DNA of 64,000 bases from Acidithiobacillus thiooxidans ATCC 19377 (GTDB lineage Bacteria; Pseudomonadota; Gammaproteobacteria; Acidithiobacillales; Acidithiobacillaceae). The notes under the pieces were generated by a model. That model ran no database searches. It saw nothing but the letters and a program-made list of their open reading frames with translations, and was not told the origin of the DNA. Positions 36,468 through 47,752 of this stretch are shown here, piece by piece; the first letter of the stretch is position 1, and every line of letters starts with the position of its first letter. The stretch spans positions 432,501 to 496,500 of the forward strand of contig NZ_CP045571.1 of the NCBI RefSeq assembly GCF_009662475.1, written 5' to 3'. Both the position numbers and the translations under genes were made by a program.

Positions 36468-37753
36468 CGACCCATATTCAGAAACCCGTAACAGGCAGTC
36501 CCTTGACGCTGCTGAATGGGGTGTTGCAGGTGCCAGATCAACCCATTATTCCCTTCATTGAGGGCGACGGGATTGGTTGTGATGTGACTCCGGCCATGCG
36601 CAGTGTGGTGGATGCGGCAGTGGCCAACGTCTATGGAGGACAGCGGCAGATTGCCTGGATGGAATTGTTTGCCGGTCAGAAGGCCGTGCAACTGTATGGT
36701 GAAGGGCAGTATTTGCCCGATGAGACCATGGCCGCCATTCGGGAATATAAAGTCGCCATCAAAGGTCCTCTGGAAACTCCGGTGGGCGGGGGGATTCGTA
36801 GCCTGAATGTGGCCATGCGTCAGGATCTCGACTTGTATGTCTGCCTCCGGCCGGTGCGTTATTTTGAGGGGACGCCCAGCCCCATGCGGCATCCGGAAAA
36901 AGTGGATATGGTTATTTTCCGGGAAAACTCCGAGGACATTTACGCCGGTATTGAATGGCCTGCGGGTAGTCCCGAAGCAGAAAAAATCATCCGTTTTCTG
37001 CGGGAAGAAATGGGCGTCACAAAAATCCGCTTTCCCGACAGCTCTGCCATTGGCATCAAACCCGTATCGACGGAAGGTTCGGAACGTCTGATCCGGCGTA
37101 CCATTCAATACGCTCTGGAGCATGGCAAGCCCTCTGTCAGTCTGGTGCACAAGGGTAATATCATGAAATTTACCGAAGGTGGTTTCCGTGACTGGGGTTA
37201 TGCCCTGGCGGAGCGGGAGTTCGCCGGACGGGTATTTACCTGGAGGCAAAAGGCCGCCATCAGCAAGGCAGAAGGTAAGGCGGCAGGACAAAAAGCTGAG
37301 CAGCAGGCCATTGCCGACGGGAAGCTGATCATCAAGGATGTGATTGCCGATAATTTTCTGCAGCAGATTTTGCTGCGCCCGGAAGATTACTCAGTGGTTG
37401 CCACGCTGAATTTGAATGGTGACTATGTTTCTGATGCCCTGGCCGCAGAAGTTGGGGGTATTGGCATGGCACCCGGTGCCAACCTTTCTGATACCCACGC
37501 GATTTTTGAAGCCACCCATGGTACGGCACCCGATATTGCCGGACAGGGCAAGGCCAACCCCAGCTCGCTGATTTTGTCGGCCGTCATGATGCTGGAGCAT
37601 CTGGGCTGGGGAGAGGCTGCTCAGGCGATTGTGGCGGCCATGAATGCCGCCATTGCGGCTGGTGAAGTCACCGGTGATCTGGCGGCCTTGCGGGGTGATG
37701 TGCCGGCACTGAGCACCACAGAGTTTACGGCAGCGCTGATCCGCCGTTTTTAA
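36464..37753 (+). CDS. icd: Isocitrate dehydrogenase (NADP-type, monomer class I)
   Basis: It oxidatively decarboxylates isocitrate to 2-oxoglutarate. The 429-residue protein has the substrate loop [14 protein letters not shown] and the metal/substrate segment [20 protein letters not shown] then [35 protein letters not shown] lies near the cofactor site. E. coli-like length suggests NADP, but NAD-preferring versions occur in this genus, so cofactor choice is unproven. ATGA overlap with acn. Confidence 0.93.
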   Translation: MTTHIQKPVTGSPLTLLNGVLQVPDQPIIPFIEGDGIGCDVTPAMRSVVDAAVANVYGGQRQIAWMELFAGQKAVQLYGEGQYLPDETMAAIREYKVAIKGPLETPVGGGIRSLNVAMRQDLDLYVCLRPVRYFEGTPSPMRHPEKVDMVIFRENSEDIYAGIEWPAGSPEAEKIIRFLREEMGVTKIRFPDSSAIGIKPVSTEGSERLIRRTIQYALEHGKPSVSLVHKGNIMKFTEGGFRDWGYALAEREFAGRVFTWRQKAAISKAEGKAAGQKAEQQAIADGKLIIKDVIADNFLQQILLRPEDYSVVATLNLNGDYVSDALAAEVGGIGMAPGANLSDTHAIFEATHGTAPDIAGQGKANPSSLILSAVMMLEHLGWGEAAQAIVAAMNAAIAAGEVTGDLAALRGDVPALSTTEFTAALIRRF

Positions 37754-37763
37754 AGGAACTTTC

Positions 37764-38927
37764 ATGAATCTGCATGAGTATCAGGCCAAGCGTTTGTTGG
37801 CCGAAGAGGGGATTTCGGTCCCCCGCGCCATTCCCGCTTTTTCGGTGCGTGAAGCCGTGAATCAGGCGCGTGAACTGGGCGGTCCGGCCTGGGTGGTGAA
37901 AGCCCAGGTGCATGCCGGAGGCCGAGGCAAAGCTGGTGGGGTGCGGGTCGTTCACAGTATTGCCGGAGTGGAAAAAGCCGCCCAGGAGCTGCTTGGAAAA
38001 CCATTGGTAACCGCCCAGACCGGTGCGCAGGGCCAGCATGTGGCGGCTTTGTTGATTGAGGAGCCAAGCAGTATTGCCCGCGAGTTGTATTTGGCGCTGA
38101 TGGTGGACCGGGGACAGGCCAGAATTACCTTTCTCGCGACACGGGAAGGCGGCATGGATATTGAGGAACTGGCTGCAACCCGGCCGGAAGCTTTGAAAAA
38201 GCTGGTTGTTAATCCCAGCACCGGATTTTTGCCTTTTCAGGCCCGACAGCTGGGATTTGAGTTTGGTCTGGATACCAGTCAGGTGCAGCAGCTGACCCGC
38301 ATCATGCAGGGCATGTATCGTCTTGCCCAGAAGCTGGATGCCCTGATGGTCGAAATCAACCCGCTGGCGGTTACCAGCGATGGCCGTCTGCTGGCGCTGG
38401 ATGCCAAGCTGGTTATGGATGACAATGCCTTGTACCGGCATCCCGAATCTGACGAATTGTTTGATTCCACCCAGCAGGATGGTCGGGAAATTACCGCCAG
38501 ACAGTTTGGGCTCAATTATATTTCCCTGGAGGGGAATATCGGCTGCATGGTCAATGGTGCCGGTCTGGCTATGGCGACCATGGACATGATCAAGCTGCAT
38601 GGCGGGGAACCCGCCAACTTTCTGGATGTAGGTGGTGGTGCGGCGGCAGACAAGGTCACCCAGGCATTTAAGCTGATTTTGTCCGACACCCGGGTAAAAG
38701 CCATTCTCGTCAATATCTTTGGCGGCATCACCCGCTGTGATTTGCTGGCAGAGGGCATTATTCAGGCCGCAGCCGAGGTGGGCATCCATCTGCCGGTAGT
38801 GGTGCGCCTGGAAGGGACCCGCAAGGAGGAAGGGATGGCTTTGTTGAGAGAAAGTGGCCTGTCATTGATTTCTGCCGATGGTCTGACGGATGCCGCTGTG
38901 AAAGCGGTGGCTGCCGCTCAGGGTTAA
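37764..38927 (+). CDS. sucC: Succinyl-CoA synthetase beta subunit
   Basis: The ATP-grasp subunit that binds nucleotide and succinate in succinyl-CoA formation. 387 residues, starting with the standard [32 protein letters not shown] and the C-terminal [13 protein letters not shown] and [16 protein letters not shown] motifs are present. An AAAGGAA site precedes the ATG. Unusually, it is separated from sucD by a small membrane-protein gene that starts one base after its stop. Confidence 0.96.
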   Translation: MNLHEYQAKRLLAEEGISVPRAIPAFSVREAVNQARELGGPAWVVKAQVHAGGRGKAGGVRVVHSIAGVEKAAQELLGKPLVTAQTGAQGQHVAALLIEEPSSIARELYLALMVDRGQARITFLATREGGMDIEELAATRPEALKKLVVNPSTGFLPFQARQLGFEFGLDTSQVQQLTRIMQGMYRLAQKLDALMVEINPLAVTSDGRLLALDAKLVMDDNALYRHPESDELFDSTQQDGREITARQFGLNYISLEGNIGCMVNGAGLAMATMDMIKLHGGEPANFLDVGGGAAADKVTQAFKLILSDTRVKAILVNIFGGITRCDLLAEGIIQAAAEVGIHLPVVVRLEGTRKEEGMALLRESGLSLISADGLTDAAVKAVAAAQG

Positions 38928-38928
38928 G

Positions 38929-39273
38929 GTGTCCATCAATATTTTCTGGTTGCAGCGGTTGTGGCCGGTATTGCGCAATTCCGGCCCGTTGATTTCGCGT
39001 TTGGCCGATGCCTACGTAAAACGCGGCGCAGATCAAAAATCTGCCGAGCGCATGGCGGAAATGGCGGTGCTTCTGGATCAGATTCTCGACGAGCGACTGA
39101 AAACGGTGGCCCAGGTGGATGATCTGGAGGGTCTCCGGCAGGATCTCGCCGCGCTGCGTAGCGATGTGAATCATGCCCAGCCCGTTGTCCGGCGCAATCC
39201 TTACATACTGCTTTTATTGCTGGGTGAAGCCGTCATTATTCTACTGTTGATTCTTGTTTTGGTGCATATATGA
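38929..39273 (+). CDS. Small C-terminally membrane-anchored protein between sucC and sucD
   Basis: No family recognised. The 114-residue protein has an amphipathic N-terminal half, a short predicted coiled coil (about residues 45-85, [20 protein letters not shown]), and one C-terminal membrane helix ([20 protein letters not shown]). The topology fits a tail-anchored cytoplasmic protein. The start is GTG at 38929, 1 bp after the sucC stop, and it overlaps sucD by 4 bp, so all three are translationally coupled. That suggests a role linked to succinyl-CoA synthetase, perhaps membrane tethering, but this is inference. Confidence 0.7.
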   Translation: MSINIFWLQRLWPVLRNSGPLISRLADAYVKRGADQKSAERMAEMAVLLDQILDERLKTVAQVDDLEGLRQDLAALRSDVNHAQPVVRRNPYILLLLLGEAVIILLLILVLVHI

Positions 39274-40141
39274 GCATATTGCTGTCTCAGAACACCCGTA
39301 TTATCTGCCAGGGGTTTACCGGCAAGCAGGGAACTTTTCATTCGCAGCAGGCCGTGGCTTATGGCTCCCGCATGGTTGGCGGGGTCACACCCGGAAAAGG
39401 GGGCAGCCGCCATCTGAATTTGCCGGTTTTTAATACGGTGGCTGATGCGGTGCAGGAAACCGGCGCCGAAGCCAGTGTGATTTATGTGCCTTCTCCCTTT
39501 GCGGCCGATGCCATTATTGAAGCGGCTGCGGCGGGCATTGAACTGATTGTCTGCATTACCGAGGGAATCCCGGTGCATGACATGTTAATGGTGAAACACT
39601 ATCTGGCGGGTTCGACGGCGCGTCTTATTGGTCCCAACTGTCCCGGTATTATTACTCCCGGACAGTCAAAAATCGGGATTATGCCCGGTTCCATCCATCG
39701 TCCGGGCAAGGTCGGCATCGTCTCCCGTTCTGGCACCCTGACCTACGAGGCGGTTGAGCAGACCACCCGCCTGGGTCTCGGCCAGAGTACCTGTGTCGGC
39801 ATTGGTGGCGATCCACTGATCGGCATGAGTTTTGTCGAGGTGCTGGCGCTCTTTGAGGCGGATCCACAAACCGAGCTGATTATCATGGTTGGCGAAATCG
39901 GCGGGCGCATGGAAGAAGAAGCGGCTCACTATATTCAGTCCAGTGTCAGCAAGCCAGTGGTGGCTTTTATTGCCGGATCAACGGCGCCCAAGGGCAAGCG
40001 CATGGGCCATGCCGGCGCGATCATTGACGGCAATGCCGGAACTGCTGCGGCAAAATACGCGGTACTGGAGGCGGCGGGGGTACATTGTGTGCATTCTCCG
40101 GCTGAACTGGGTATGCGCGCCGCAGCTTTGTTGAGCCGTTA

Positions 40142-40142
<1 letters not shown>
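39270..40142 (+). CDS. sucD: Succinyl-CoA synthetase alpha subunit
   Basis: It binds CoA and carries the phosphohistidine. The 290-residue protein has the CoA-binding Rossmann motif [11 protein letters not shown] and the [11 protein letters not shown] region. The active His lies in [17 protein letters not shown]. It is coupled to the small membrane-protein gene upstream, and its stop overlaps the nadE start (TAATG). Confidence 0.96.
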
Positions 40143-42128
<1,986 letters not shown>

Positions 42129-42192
42129 TCCTGCTCACCAGGGTGCAGCCAGCTGCTCCCTCAGCGATCACCTGATTCGGCCATTGGCCTAG

Positions 42193-42214
42193 GGGCTGTT
42201 GACGCGAACAGCCC
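42193..42214 (+). terminator. Hairpin downstream of the PII gene
   Basis: Perfect 8-bp stem (GGGCTGTT with AACAGCCC) around a GACGCG loop, 64 bp after the glnB stop and before the convergent bamD end. There is no U-run, so it may be a Rho-independent terminator of weak type or part of the adjacent repeat relic. Confidence 0.4.
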
Positions 42215-42218
42215 GGGC

Positions 42219-42260
42219 TAAAGTTGCTGTTAAATCTCCAAGCTAAGGGCTGTTTTCGGG
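42219..42260 (+). repeat. Degenerate half of the 201-bp palindromic repeat
   Basis: About 65% similar by eye to the right end of the full copies at 48790-48990 and 58761-58961 (TAAAGTTGCTG ... GCTGTTTTCGGG against AAAAGTCGCTG ... CTGCCGTTTTCAGG). Confidence 0.35.
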
Positions 42261-42273
42261 TATATGGCCTTAC

Positions 42274-43020
42274 TCAGTTGCCGGTGCCCAGATCGCCCAG
42301 GTATTTGCTTTTGGGGTAATTGTAGGCGAGCACCTTGCTTACGGTTTCCGCCTGATTCTGGAGGTTGAGATGCCGGTAGGAGCGGACCAGATAGTACAGG
42401 GCTTCTTCCCTTGAAGGGCTGAGCTGATAGCGGGTGACCACGTTATCACAGCGATTGGCCGCCGCAACGTAAGCGTGGCGCGTATAATAGAACTTGCAGA
42501 TGTCCAGGTTGCGCTTCCCGAGAATATCGATGATTTTGGCCATGCGCAGACGGGCATCGACAGCATAGGGACTATGGGGCCAGCGTGTGGCCAAGGTCTG
42601 CAGAGTGCTAAAGGCTTCTTCGGCGGGTTTGGGATTCCATTCAGCGCCCTGGATGCCTTCATAGTAGGCAATGCCTTTCAAATACCAGGCATAATCCACA
42701 TGGGGGTTGGCCGGATGCAGTTTGATAAAGCGTTCGGCGGCTGCTGCAGCGGCTTCGGAATCGCCACTCTTGTAGTAACTGTAAGCAGTATCCAGTTGTG
42801 CCTGTTCCGCATAGGGACCGTAGGGATAGCGGGTTTCCAGTTCTTCATAATGGCGAATGGCCGAAGTGTAATCTCCGCGTTCCATGGCTTGCTTGGCGGG
42901 CTGATACATTTGGGCAGCCGATTCGTGGGTTTCCGCAGCCTGATCGCTCTTGTGAGGAGTGCTGGCACAACCGGCCAGAAGGGCAGTACAACAAAATGAA
43001 ATAAGTAAGCGTTTGCGCAT
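42274..43020 (-). CDS. bamD: Outer membrane assembly lipoprotein BamD
   Basis: An essential BAM complex component that helps insert outer-membrane beta-barrels. The lipoprotein signal ends at the lipobox LLAGC (Cys18). TPR-like repeats follow (AIRHYEELETRYPYGPYAEQ, AAAAERFIKLHPANPHVDYA, WYLKGIAYYEG). 248 residues, in the usual range. The frame is open upstream, but the ATG at 43020 gives the signal peptide directly. It diverges from rluD, a classic neighbour. Confidence 0.94.
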   Translation of the reverse strand: MRKRLLISFCCTALLAGCASTPHKSDQAAETHESAAQMYQPAKQAMERGDYTSAIRHYEELETRYPYGPYAEQAQLDTAYSYYKSGDSEAAAAAAERFIKLHPANPHVDYAWYLKGIAYYEGIQGAEWNPKPAEEAFSTLQTLATRWPHSPYAVDARLRMAKIIDILGKRNLDICKFYYTRHAYVAAANRCDNVVTRYQLSPSREEALYYLVRSYRHLNLQNQAETVSKVLAYNYPKSKYLGDLGTGN

Positions 43021-43048
43021 GAAGGACAATAGTCTATAGTGGCGAGCC

Positions 43049-44008
43049 ATGAGCGACGATACTACGGGACTTCCCATGATTTTGCCAGTGGATCAAGCCG
43101 GTGAACGACTGGATGCGGTTTTGAGTGGCCTGCTTCCGGACATCAGCCGCAGCCGGATCCAGACCCTGTTGAAAGACGGCCATATTCGGGTGAACGGCGC
43201 CGTCGAAAAACCCAGCCTGCGCATCCAGGGCGGAGAAGCGGTGAACATTGACTGGCCGGAAAGCGAACCCAGTGTCTGGCTGGCCCAGGATATTCCTCTG
43301 CATATTATGTATGAAGATGCGCATATTCTGGTCCTCCACAAACCGGCCGGACAGTTGACCCATCCCGGTGCCGGTCATGCGGATGGTACCCTGGTAAACG
43401 GGGTGCTGGCGCATCTACCGGAAAACGCCTATCTGCCCCGGGGTGGTATTGTCCATCGTCTGGACAAGGACACCACCGGCTTGCTGGTAGTGGCCAAAAC
43501 CGAAATGGCGCGGCAGTCGCTGATTGATCAGTTGGGTGACCATACCATGCACCGGGAGTATCTGGCCCTGGTGAATGGCCCGATGACCGGGGGTGGTCGG
43601 GTGGATGAGCCCATTGGCCGCCATGCCCATGATCGGCTGCGGATGACCGTGCGTGCCGACGGGCGCCCGGCACAAACCGATTTTCGTCTGGTGGAGCGCT
43701 TCCCCCGCCACAGCTTCCTGCGTTTGCGTCTGGCCACCGGGCGTACCCATCAGATCCGGGTGCACATGACCCATATTGGTCATCCGTTGGTCGGGGACCC
43801 GGTATATGGGGGGCGCATGAGCGTGCCCCAGGGTCTGGATGCTGAAGGCTTGGCTTACTGGCAGCAGTTTCGGCGACAGGCCCTGCATGCCTGGCGCTTG
43901 AAGTTGTACCATCCGGAAACGGAAGAGTTGATGAGTTGGGAAAGTCCACTTCCGGTGGAAATGGAAAAACTGCTGGATTTGTTGCGGCAGGCCCGCCGTG
44001 CCCATTGA
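43049..44008 (+). CDS. rluD: 23S rRNA pseudouridine(1911/1915/1917) synthase RluD
   Basis: It modifies helix 69 of 23S rRNA. The 319-residue protein has an N-terminal S4 RNA-binding domain (GERLDAVLSGLLPDISRSRI) and the catalytic HRLDKDTTGLLVVAKT with the nucleophilic Asp, then LRLATGRTHQIRVHM. The bamD-rluD-pgeF arrangement is conserved in proteobacteria. It overlaps pgeF by 11 bp. Confidence 0.95.
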   Translation: MSDDTTGLPMILPVDQAGERLDAVLSGLLPDISRSRIQTLLKDGHIRVNGAVEKPSLRIQGGEAVNIDWPESEPSVWLAQDIPLHIMYEDAHILVLHKPAGQLTHPGAGHADGTLVNGVLAHLPENAYLPRGGIVHRLDKDTTGLLVVAKTEMARQSLIDQLGDHTMHREYLALVNGPMTGGGRVDEPIGRHAHDRLRMTVRADGRPAQTDFRLVERFPRHSFLRLRLATGRTHQIRVHMTHIGHPLVGDPVYGGRMSVPQGLDAEGLAYWQQFRRQALHAWRLKLYHPETEELMSWESPLPVEMEKLLDLLRQARRAH

Positions 44009-44750
44009 GGCACCATCTATTCTAATCCCTGACTGGCCGCTGCCCGCCGGGGTACATAGCGCGGTTACCCGGCGCAACGGGGGTTACAGTGAAGGTCCTT
44101 ATCGCTCATTCAATCTGGGCGATCATGTTGGAGACGCGGCACAGGCTGTGGCTAAAAATCGCGAGATGCTGCGTACCTGGCTGAAATTGCCGCAAGAACC
44201 ACAATGGCTGCGCCAGGTACATGGTATGGAATTACTGCAGATTCCAGCTGGTCAAGACCTCTCTGCGCTTCCCGAAGCTGATGGGGCGGTCACCCATCTT
44301 GCCGGGCAAGTGTTAGCGGTATTGACGGCTGATTGTCTGCCGGTGCTGGCTTGCAGTCGTGATGGTCAGCATCTCGGGGTCTTTCACGCCGGCTGGCGGG
44401 GTCTGCTGGCTGGCATTCTCGAAAAAGGGGTGGCGGCGCTGGCGGTGCCAGGTAAGGAAGTTCTGATATACTTGGGGCCAGCAATCGGGCCTGAGGCTTT
44501 TGAAGTGGGCCCTGAGTTGCGGGCAGCTTTTGTTGCGGAAGATCCGCAGGCTGTCAGCGCCTTTCGTGCCGGGCCAGGGGATCGCTGGCTGGCGGATATT
44601 TATCAGCTTGCCCGGCAGCGCCTGCACCGGGTTGGGGTCACGGCCATTTATGGTGGGGGCCTGTGTACTTTCAGTGATAGCGAATTTTTTTCATACCGGC
44701 GCGATGCAGCAGTGACCGGACGAATGGCATCTTTGATCTGGAGGGAATAA
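43998..44750 (+). CDS. pgeF: Peptidoglycan editing factor PgeF (YfiH/laccase-domain protein)
   Basis: A 250-residue protein of the multicopper polyphenol oxidoreductase (DUF152) family. In E. coli the orthologue removes misincorporated L-Ser from peptidoglycan precursors. Metal-ligand motifs are LTADCLPVL, FHAGWRGLLAGI and the C-terminal CTFSDSEFFSYRRD. The start is GTG inside the rluD 3' end, as often seen. It is followed 6 bp later by mtnD. Confidence 0.93.
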   Translation: MPIEAPSILIPDWPLPAGVHSAVTRRNGGYSEGPYRSFNLGDHVGDAAQAVAKNREMLRTWLKLPQEPQWLRQVHGMELLQIPAGQDLSALPEADGAVTHLAGQVLAVLTADCLPVLACSRDGQHLGVFHAGWRGLLAGILEKGVAALAVPGKEVLIYLGPAIGPEAFEVGPELRAAFVAEDPQAVSAFRAGPGDRWLADIYQLARQRLHRVGVTAIYGGGLCTFSDSEFFSYRRDAAVTGRMASLIWRE

Positions 44751-44756
44751 GTCATC

Positions 44757-45308
44757 ATGGCGACTTTACGCAGAGCCGGTGATCCGGCGCTGGTTACGGA
44801 CCCCGACATCATTGCCGGGCTGTTGGCTCCGCTGGGTGTGCTTCTGGAAAAGCTGCCTGTTCCTGCAACGGACAGCAGCCGCAGCCTGTTGGCCCAGGCA
44901 GAACTCAGTAGCAACGATCAGGAAAAGCTGCTGGAGACTCTGGATGCGGTGTTTCGGCGCTTACAATCCGAAAAAGGGTATCAGGACCGGGATCTGGTCG
45001 TGCTTTATCCCGGCCATCCCCAGCTGGAGGCACTCAACGCCCGTTTTCATCGGATTCACACCCATGATGATGAAGAGGTGCGTTACATCGTCGATGGCGA
45101 AGGCGTTTTTGGCTTTGTACTGCCCGATGCGCAGCAGGTCGAGCTGACGGTGGTGGCGGGCGACTATATTCATGTTCCGGCAGATGTGGAGCACTGGTTC
45201 CGCCTCAATCAACTCCAGCGGATCAAGGCGGTCCGTTACTTCAGTGCCCGAGGCGGATGGACTCCCCATTATACGGAACGTCCCTTGCAGAGTTTTCACG
45301 ATTTATGA
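44757..45308 (+). CDS. mtnD: Acireductone dioxygenase
   Basis: It oxidises the methionine-salvage acireductone to 4-methylthio-2-oxobutanoate and formate. The 183-residue cupin has metal ligands in the RIHTHDDEEVRYIVDGEG block (two His and Glu) and the later His in VPADVEHWF. The typical YPGHP...LNARFHRIH region precedes them. It overlaps mtnW by 4 bp (ATGA). First gene of the mtnD-W-X-B set, which together convert methylthioribulose-1-phosphate to the methionine keto-acid. Confidence 0.93.
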   Translation: MATLRRAGDPALVTDPDIIAGLLAPLGVLLEKLPVPATDSSRSLLAQAELSSNDQEKLLETLDAVFRRLQSEKGYQDRDLVVLYPGHPQLEALNARFHRIHTHDDEEVRYIVDGEGVFGFVLPDAQQVELTVVAGDYIHVPADVEHWFRLNQLQRIKAVRYFSARGGWTPHYTERPLQSFHDL

Positions 45309-46477
45309 GTGCCTACATAGAGGTGGATTACCAGTTTCCTGCCGGGGTTGATGCGCAGCGGCAGGCTCAGGCCATTGCCATCGGGCAGACTGCCGGAAGC
45401 TGGGACGCGCGCTTTCAGCATCGGGAAGAACAGCTTCGCGGGCATCTTGCTGAAGTGCGGGCAGTACATGACTTACCCGAGGGGCGACACCTGGCGACCA
45501 TCCGTTTTCCCGCCGAAAATGTGGATGGACGCATGGGTAGCCTGCTGACCATGATTTTCGGGAAATATTCTCTGGCGGGCCCGGCCAAGGTCATGTCCAT
45601 ACGCTTACCTGAAGGGTATGGGCAATCCTGTCGCTTTGGTCTGGCGGGTATCCGCGAAAAACTGAACGTAGCCGAGCGCCCCCTGATTATGGCTATTTTC
45701 AAGCCCGCTCTGGGGCTGAGTGCCGGGGACCATGCCGAAATTCTGGCGGAAGTGGCGATGGCCGGTCTGGACATCATCAAAGATGATGAAATTCTGCCGG
45801 ACCTGCCCTCAGCCGCGACGCTGGCCCGCTGGGAAGCCTGTGCACCCATTATTGAGGCGCGTCGCGATCGCACCGGGCGGGATCTACTTTACGCCATGAA
45901 TCTTTCCGGCGATGCCCGGCAGGTTCATGAACTGGCCCGGCAACTGGTTGCCCGTGGTGCCAACGCCCTGCTCCTGAATGTGCTTGCCTATGGATTCCCC
46001 ATGCTGGAAGCCCTGGCAGCAGATCCGGAAGTGAACGTCCCGATTTTTGCGCATCCGGCTCTGGCCGGGGCCTGGTGCGCTGCACCCGATCATGGTTTTG
46101 CCTATGCGGCCATACTGGGGACGGCAATGTCCTGTGCCGGTGCAGATGCGGTTCTTTATCCGGCCCATTATGGCAGTTTGCCTTTTCCGGAGGCGGACGA
46201 GCAGGCCATTGTTGCGGCCTTACGGGCGCGGGGCGTGGCGCCAGTTCCCTCGGCGGGGGTGCACCCCGGTATGTTGGATGCCATTCTGGAAGATTACGGC
46301 CCGGAGCTTATTCTCAACGCCGGTACCGGCATTATGGATCATCCCATGGGACCCTCCAGCGGCGTGCTGGCCTTTCATGAAGGGCTGGAGCGCTGGCAGG
46401 AGGGTGCTTCCCTGAAGCTGTCTGATCTGCCCGCCGGACCTTTGCGGGCGGCCGTGGAAAAATGGGGGGCTGCCTGA
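45305..46477 (+). CDS. mtnW: RuBisCO-like protein, 2,3-diketo-5-methylthiopentyl-1-phosphate enolase
   Basis: A form IV RuBisCO-like protein of 390 residues. The carbamylated-Lys and metal-ligand motif is intact as DIIKDDE (Lys159, Asp161, Glu162), preceded by FKPALGLS and followed by the C-terminal GGVHPG-like AGVHPGMLDAIL and NAGTGIMDHPMG phosphate loop. Its place between mtnD and mtnX shows it enolises the methionine-salvage intermediate rather than fixing CO2. The open frame begins at 45257, but the ATG at 45305 overlapping the mtnD stop is the natural start. Confidence 0.93.
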   Translation: MSAYIEVDYQFPAGVDAQRQAQAIAIGQTAGSWDARFQHREEQLRGHLAEVRAVHDLPEGRHLATIRFPAENVDGRMGSLLTMIFGKYSLAGPAKVMSIRLPEGYGQSCRFGLAGIREKLNVAERPLIMAIFKPALGLSAGDHAEILAEVAMAGLDIIKDDEILPDLPSAATLARWEACAPIIEARRDRTGRDLLYAMNLSGDARQVHELARQLVARGANALLLNVLAYGFPMLEALAADPEVNVPIFAHPALAGAWCAAPDHGFAYAAILGTAMSCAGADAVLYPAHYGSLPFPEADEQAIVAALRARGVAPVPSAGVHPGMLDAILEDYGPELILNAGTGIMDHPMGPSSGVLAFHEGLERWQEGASLKLSDLPAGPLRAAVEKWGAA

Positions 46478-47133
46478 TGTTGTCCAAAGCCATTTTCTGT
46501 GATTTTGATGGAACCATCACGGAGCTGGAGATTTTTGTGGCCTTGATGCGGCATTTCGCCCCGGAGGCTGCCGCACAGGTTCTCCCGGAAATATATGCGC
46601 AACGCTTGGGGCTGCGGGAAGGATTACCCCGGATCCTGGAAGGCATTCCTTCCCAACGCTGGCCGGAAATGGAAGACTTTGTCCGGGGTACAGTCTTGCG
46701 TCCCGGTCTGGAACATTTACTGGCTTCCGCCCGCGAGGCGGCTGTGCCTTTTATTGTAGTGACGGGTGGCTTTACCCGCATGGCAGAAATCGTCCTGGAA
46801 CCTTATCGCGCCGATATTCACGCGATTCACGGGCTGGAAGTGGATTGCTCCGGCCCGACTTTGCGGGTTTTTTCGCCCTGGCAGGATGCGCATGAACTGG
46901 TCGCCAAACGTCAGGTGCTCGCCCATTATCAGCCCCGGACGGCGCTCTGCATTGGCGATTCCATCACCGATCTGCGGGTGGCGCGCGACTGCCCTCTGGT
47001 TTGTGCCCGTGATCGGCTGGCGCAATATCTGCAGGAAGAGGGCAAGGCTTTCATTCCCTTTGAAACGCTGGATGACGTCAATGCTGCCCTGGCAGCACGC
47101 GGTTGGTGGAAGGAGGGTGCCGATGCACCATGA
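46477..47133 (+). CDS. mtnX: 2-hydroxy-3-keto-5-methylthiopentenyl-1-phosphate phosphatase
   Basis: A HAD-superfamily phosphatase of about 218 residues that dephosphorylates the MtnW product to the acireductone. Motif I DFDGTITELE is at the N-terminus, motif II is VVTGGF, and motif IV is GDSITDLRVA. The start ATG overlaps the mtnW stop by one base; an upstream in-frame ATG at 46462 would enter mtnW. It overlaps mtnB by 11 bp. Confidence 0.92.
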   Translation: MLSKAIFCDFDGTITELEIFVALMRHFAPEAAAQVLPEIYAQRLGLREGLPRILEGIPSQRWPEMEDFVRGTVLRPGLEHLLASAREAAVPFIVVTGGFTRMAEIVLEPYRADIHAIHGLEVDCSGPTLRVFSPWQDAHELVAKRQVLAHYQPRTALCIGDSITDLRVARDCPLVCARDRLAQYLQEEGKAFIPFETLDDVNAALAARGWWKEGADAP

Positions 47134-47752
47134 AGATTTGCGACAGGAGCTGGCACTGGCTGCCCGAAGCTTTTATGAAAGAGGCTGGATGCTGGGAACA
47201 GCCGGTAATTTATCGGCGCGCATGGCTGAAGAGGCTTTCTGGATTACCGCCAGTGGCCGTCCCAAGGACTTGCTGGACACCGAAGATTTTGTTTCCGTAA
47301 ACCTCCAGGGAGAAGTGCTGCTTGCTCCCGGCGGACGTAAACCTTCGGCAGAAACTTCCATCCATCAGGTGATTTATCAGCATATTCCTGAAGCCCGGGT
47401 GATTTTTCATGTGCATTCCATTGAGGCCAATCTCTGCGGACATTTCGCCAGAAACGGGCAACTCCGTCTGCCGCCGCTGGAAATGCTCAAGGGACTGGGG
47501 GTTCCCGATGCGGAACCCGAAATTGATCTGCCGGTTTTTGCCAATCATCAGGATGTTGCCCGCATTGCCAAAGATATGGATACTGCTTTTACGCAAGCCA
47601 TTCCTCCGGTGCCCGGTGCGCTGATTCACCAGCATGGCGTGACTGCCTGGGGGAGCGATTTGTTGTCTGCACGCCATCACCTGGAATTGCTGGAATATTG
47701 TTTTCGTTATCTCGTACAGGCTAAAGCCCTCGCTATAGGAGTTCAGGCATGA
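47123..47752 (+). CDS. mtnB: Methylthioribulose-1-phosphate dehydratase
   Basis: A class II aldolase/adducin-fold zinc enzyme of 209 residues. Zinc His ligands are in IFHVHSIEANL and ALIHQHGVTAWG, and the GNLSARM and ITASGRPKDLL segments bind phosphate. The frame is open far upstream (46766), but the ATG at 47123, inside the end of mtnX and preceded by GGAGG, gives the family start. It completes the local salvage set; mtnA and the step from methylthioadenosine must be elsewhere. Confidence 0.92.
   Translation: MHHEDLRQELALAARSFYERGWMLGTAGNLSARMAEEAFWITASGRPKDLLDTEDFVSVNLQGEVLLAPGGRKPSAETSIHQVIYQHIPEARVIFHVHSIEANLCGHFARNGQLRLPPLEMLKGLGVPDAEPEIDLPVFANHQDVARIAKDMDTAFTQAIPPVPGALIHQHGVTAWGSDLLSARHHLELLEYCFRYLVQAKALAIGVQA

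Noticed and set aside
42129-42273. tRNA or small RNA gene in the glnB-bamD gap
   Set aside because: The hairpin there does not extend to a cloverleaf and overlaps a repeat relic. No tRNA was recognised anywhere in the window.
46766-47122. N-terminal extension of mtnB reaching far into mtnX
   Set aside because: It is out of frame with mtnX, has no family match, and the ATG at 47123 with GGAGG gives the correct start.
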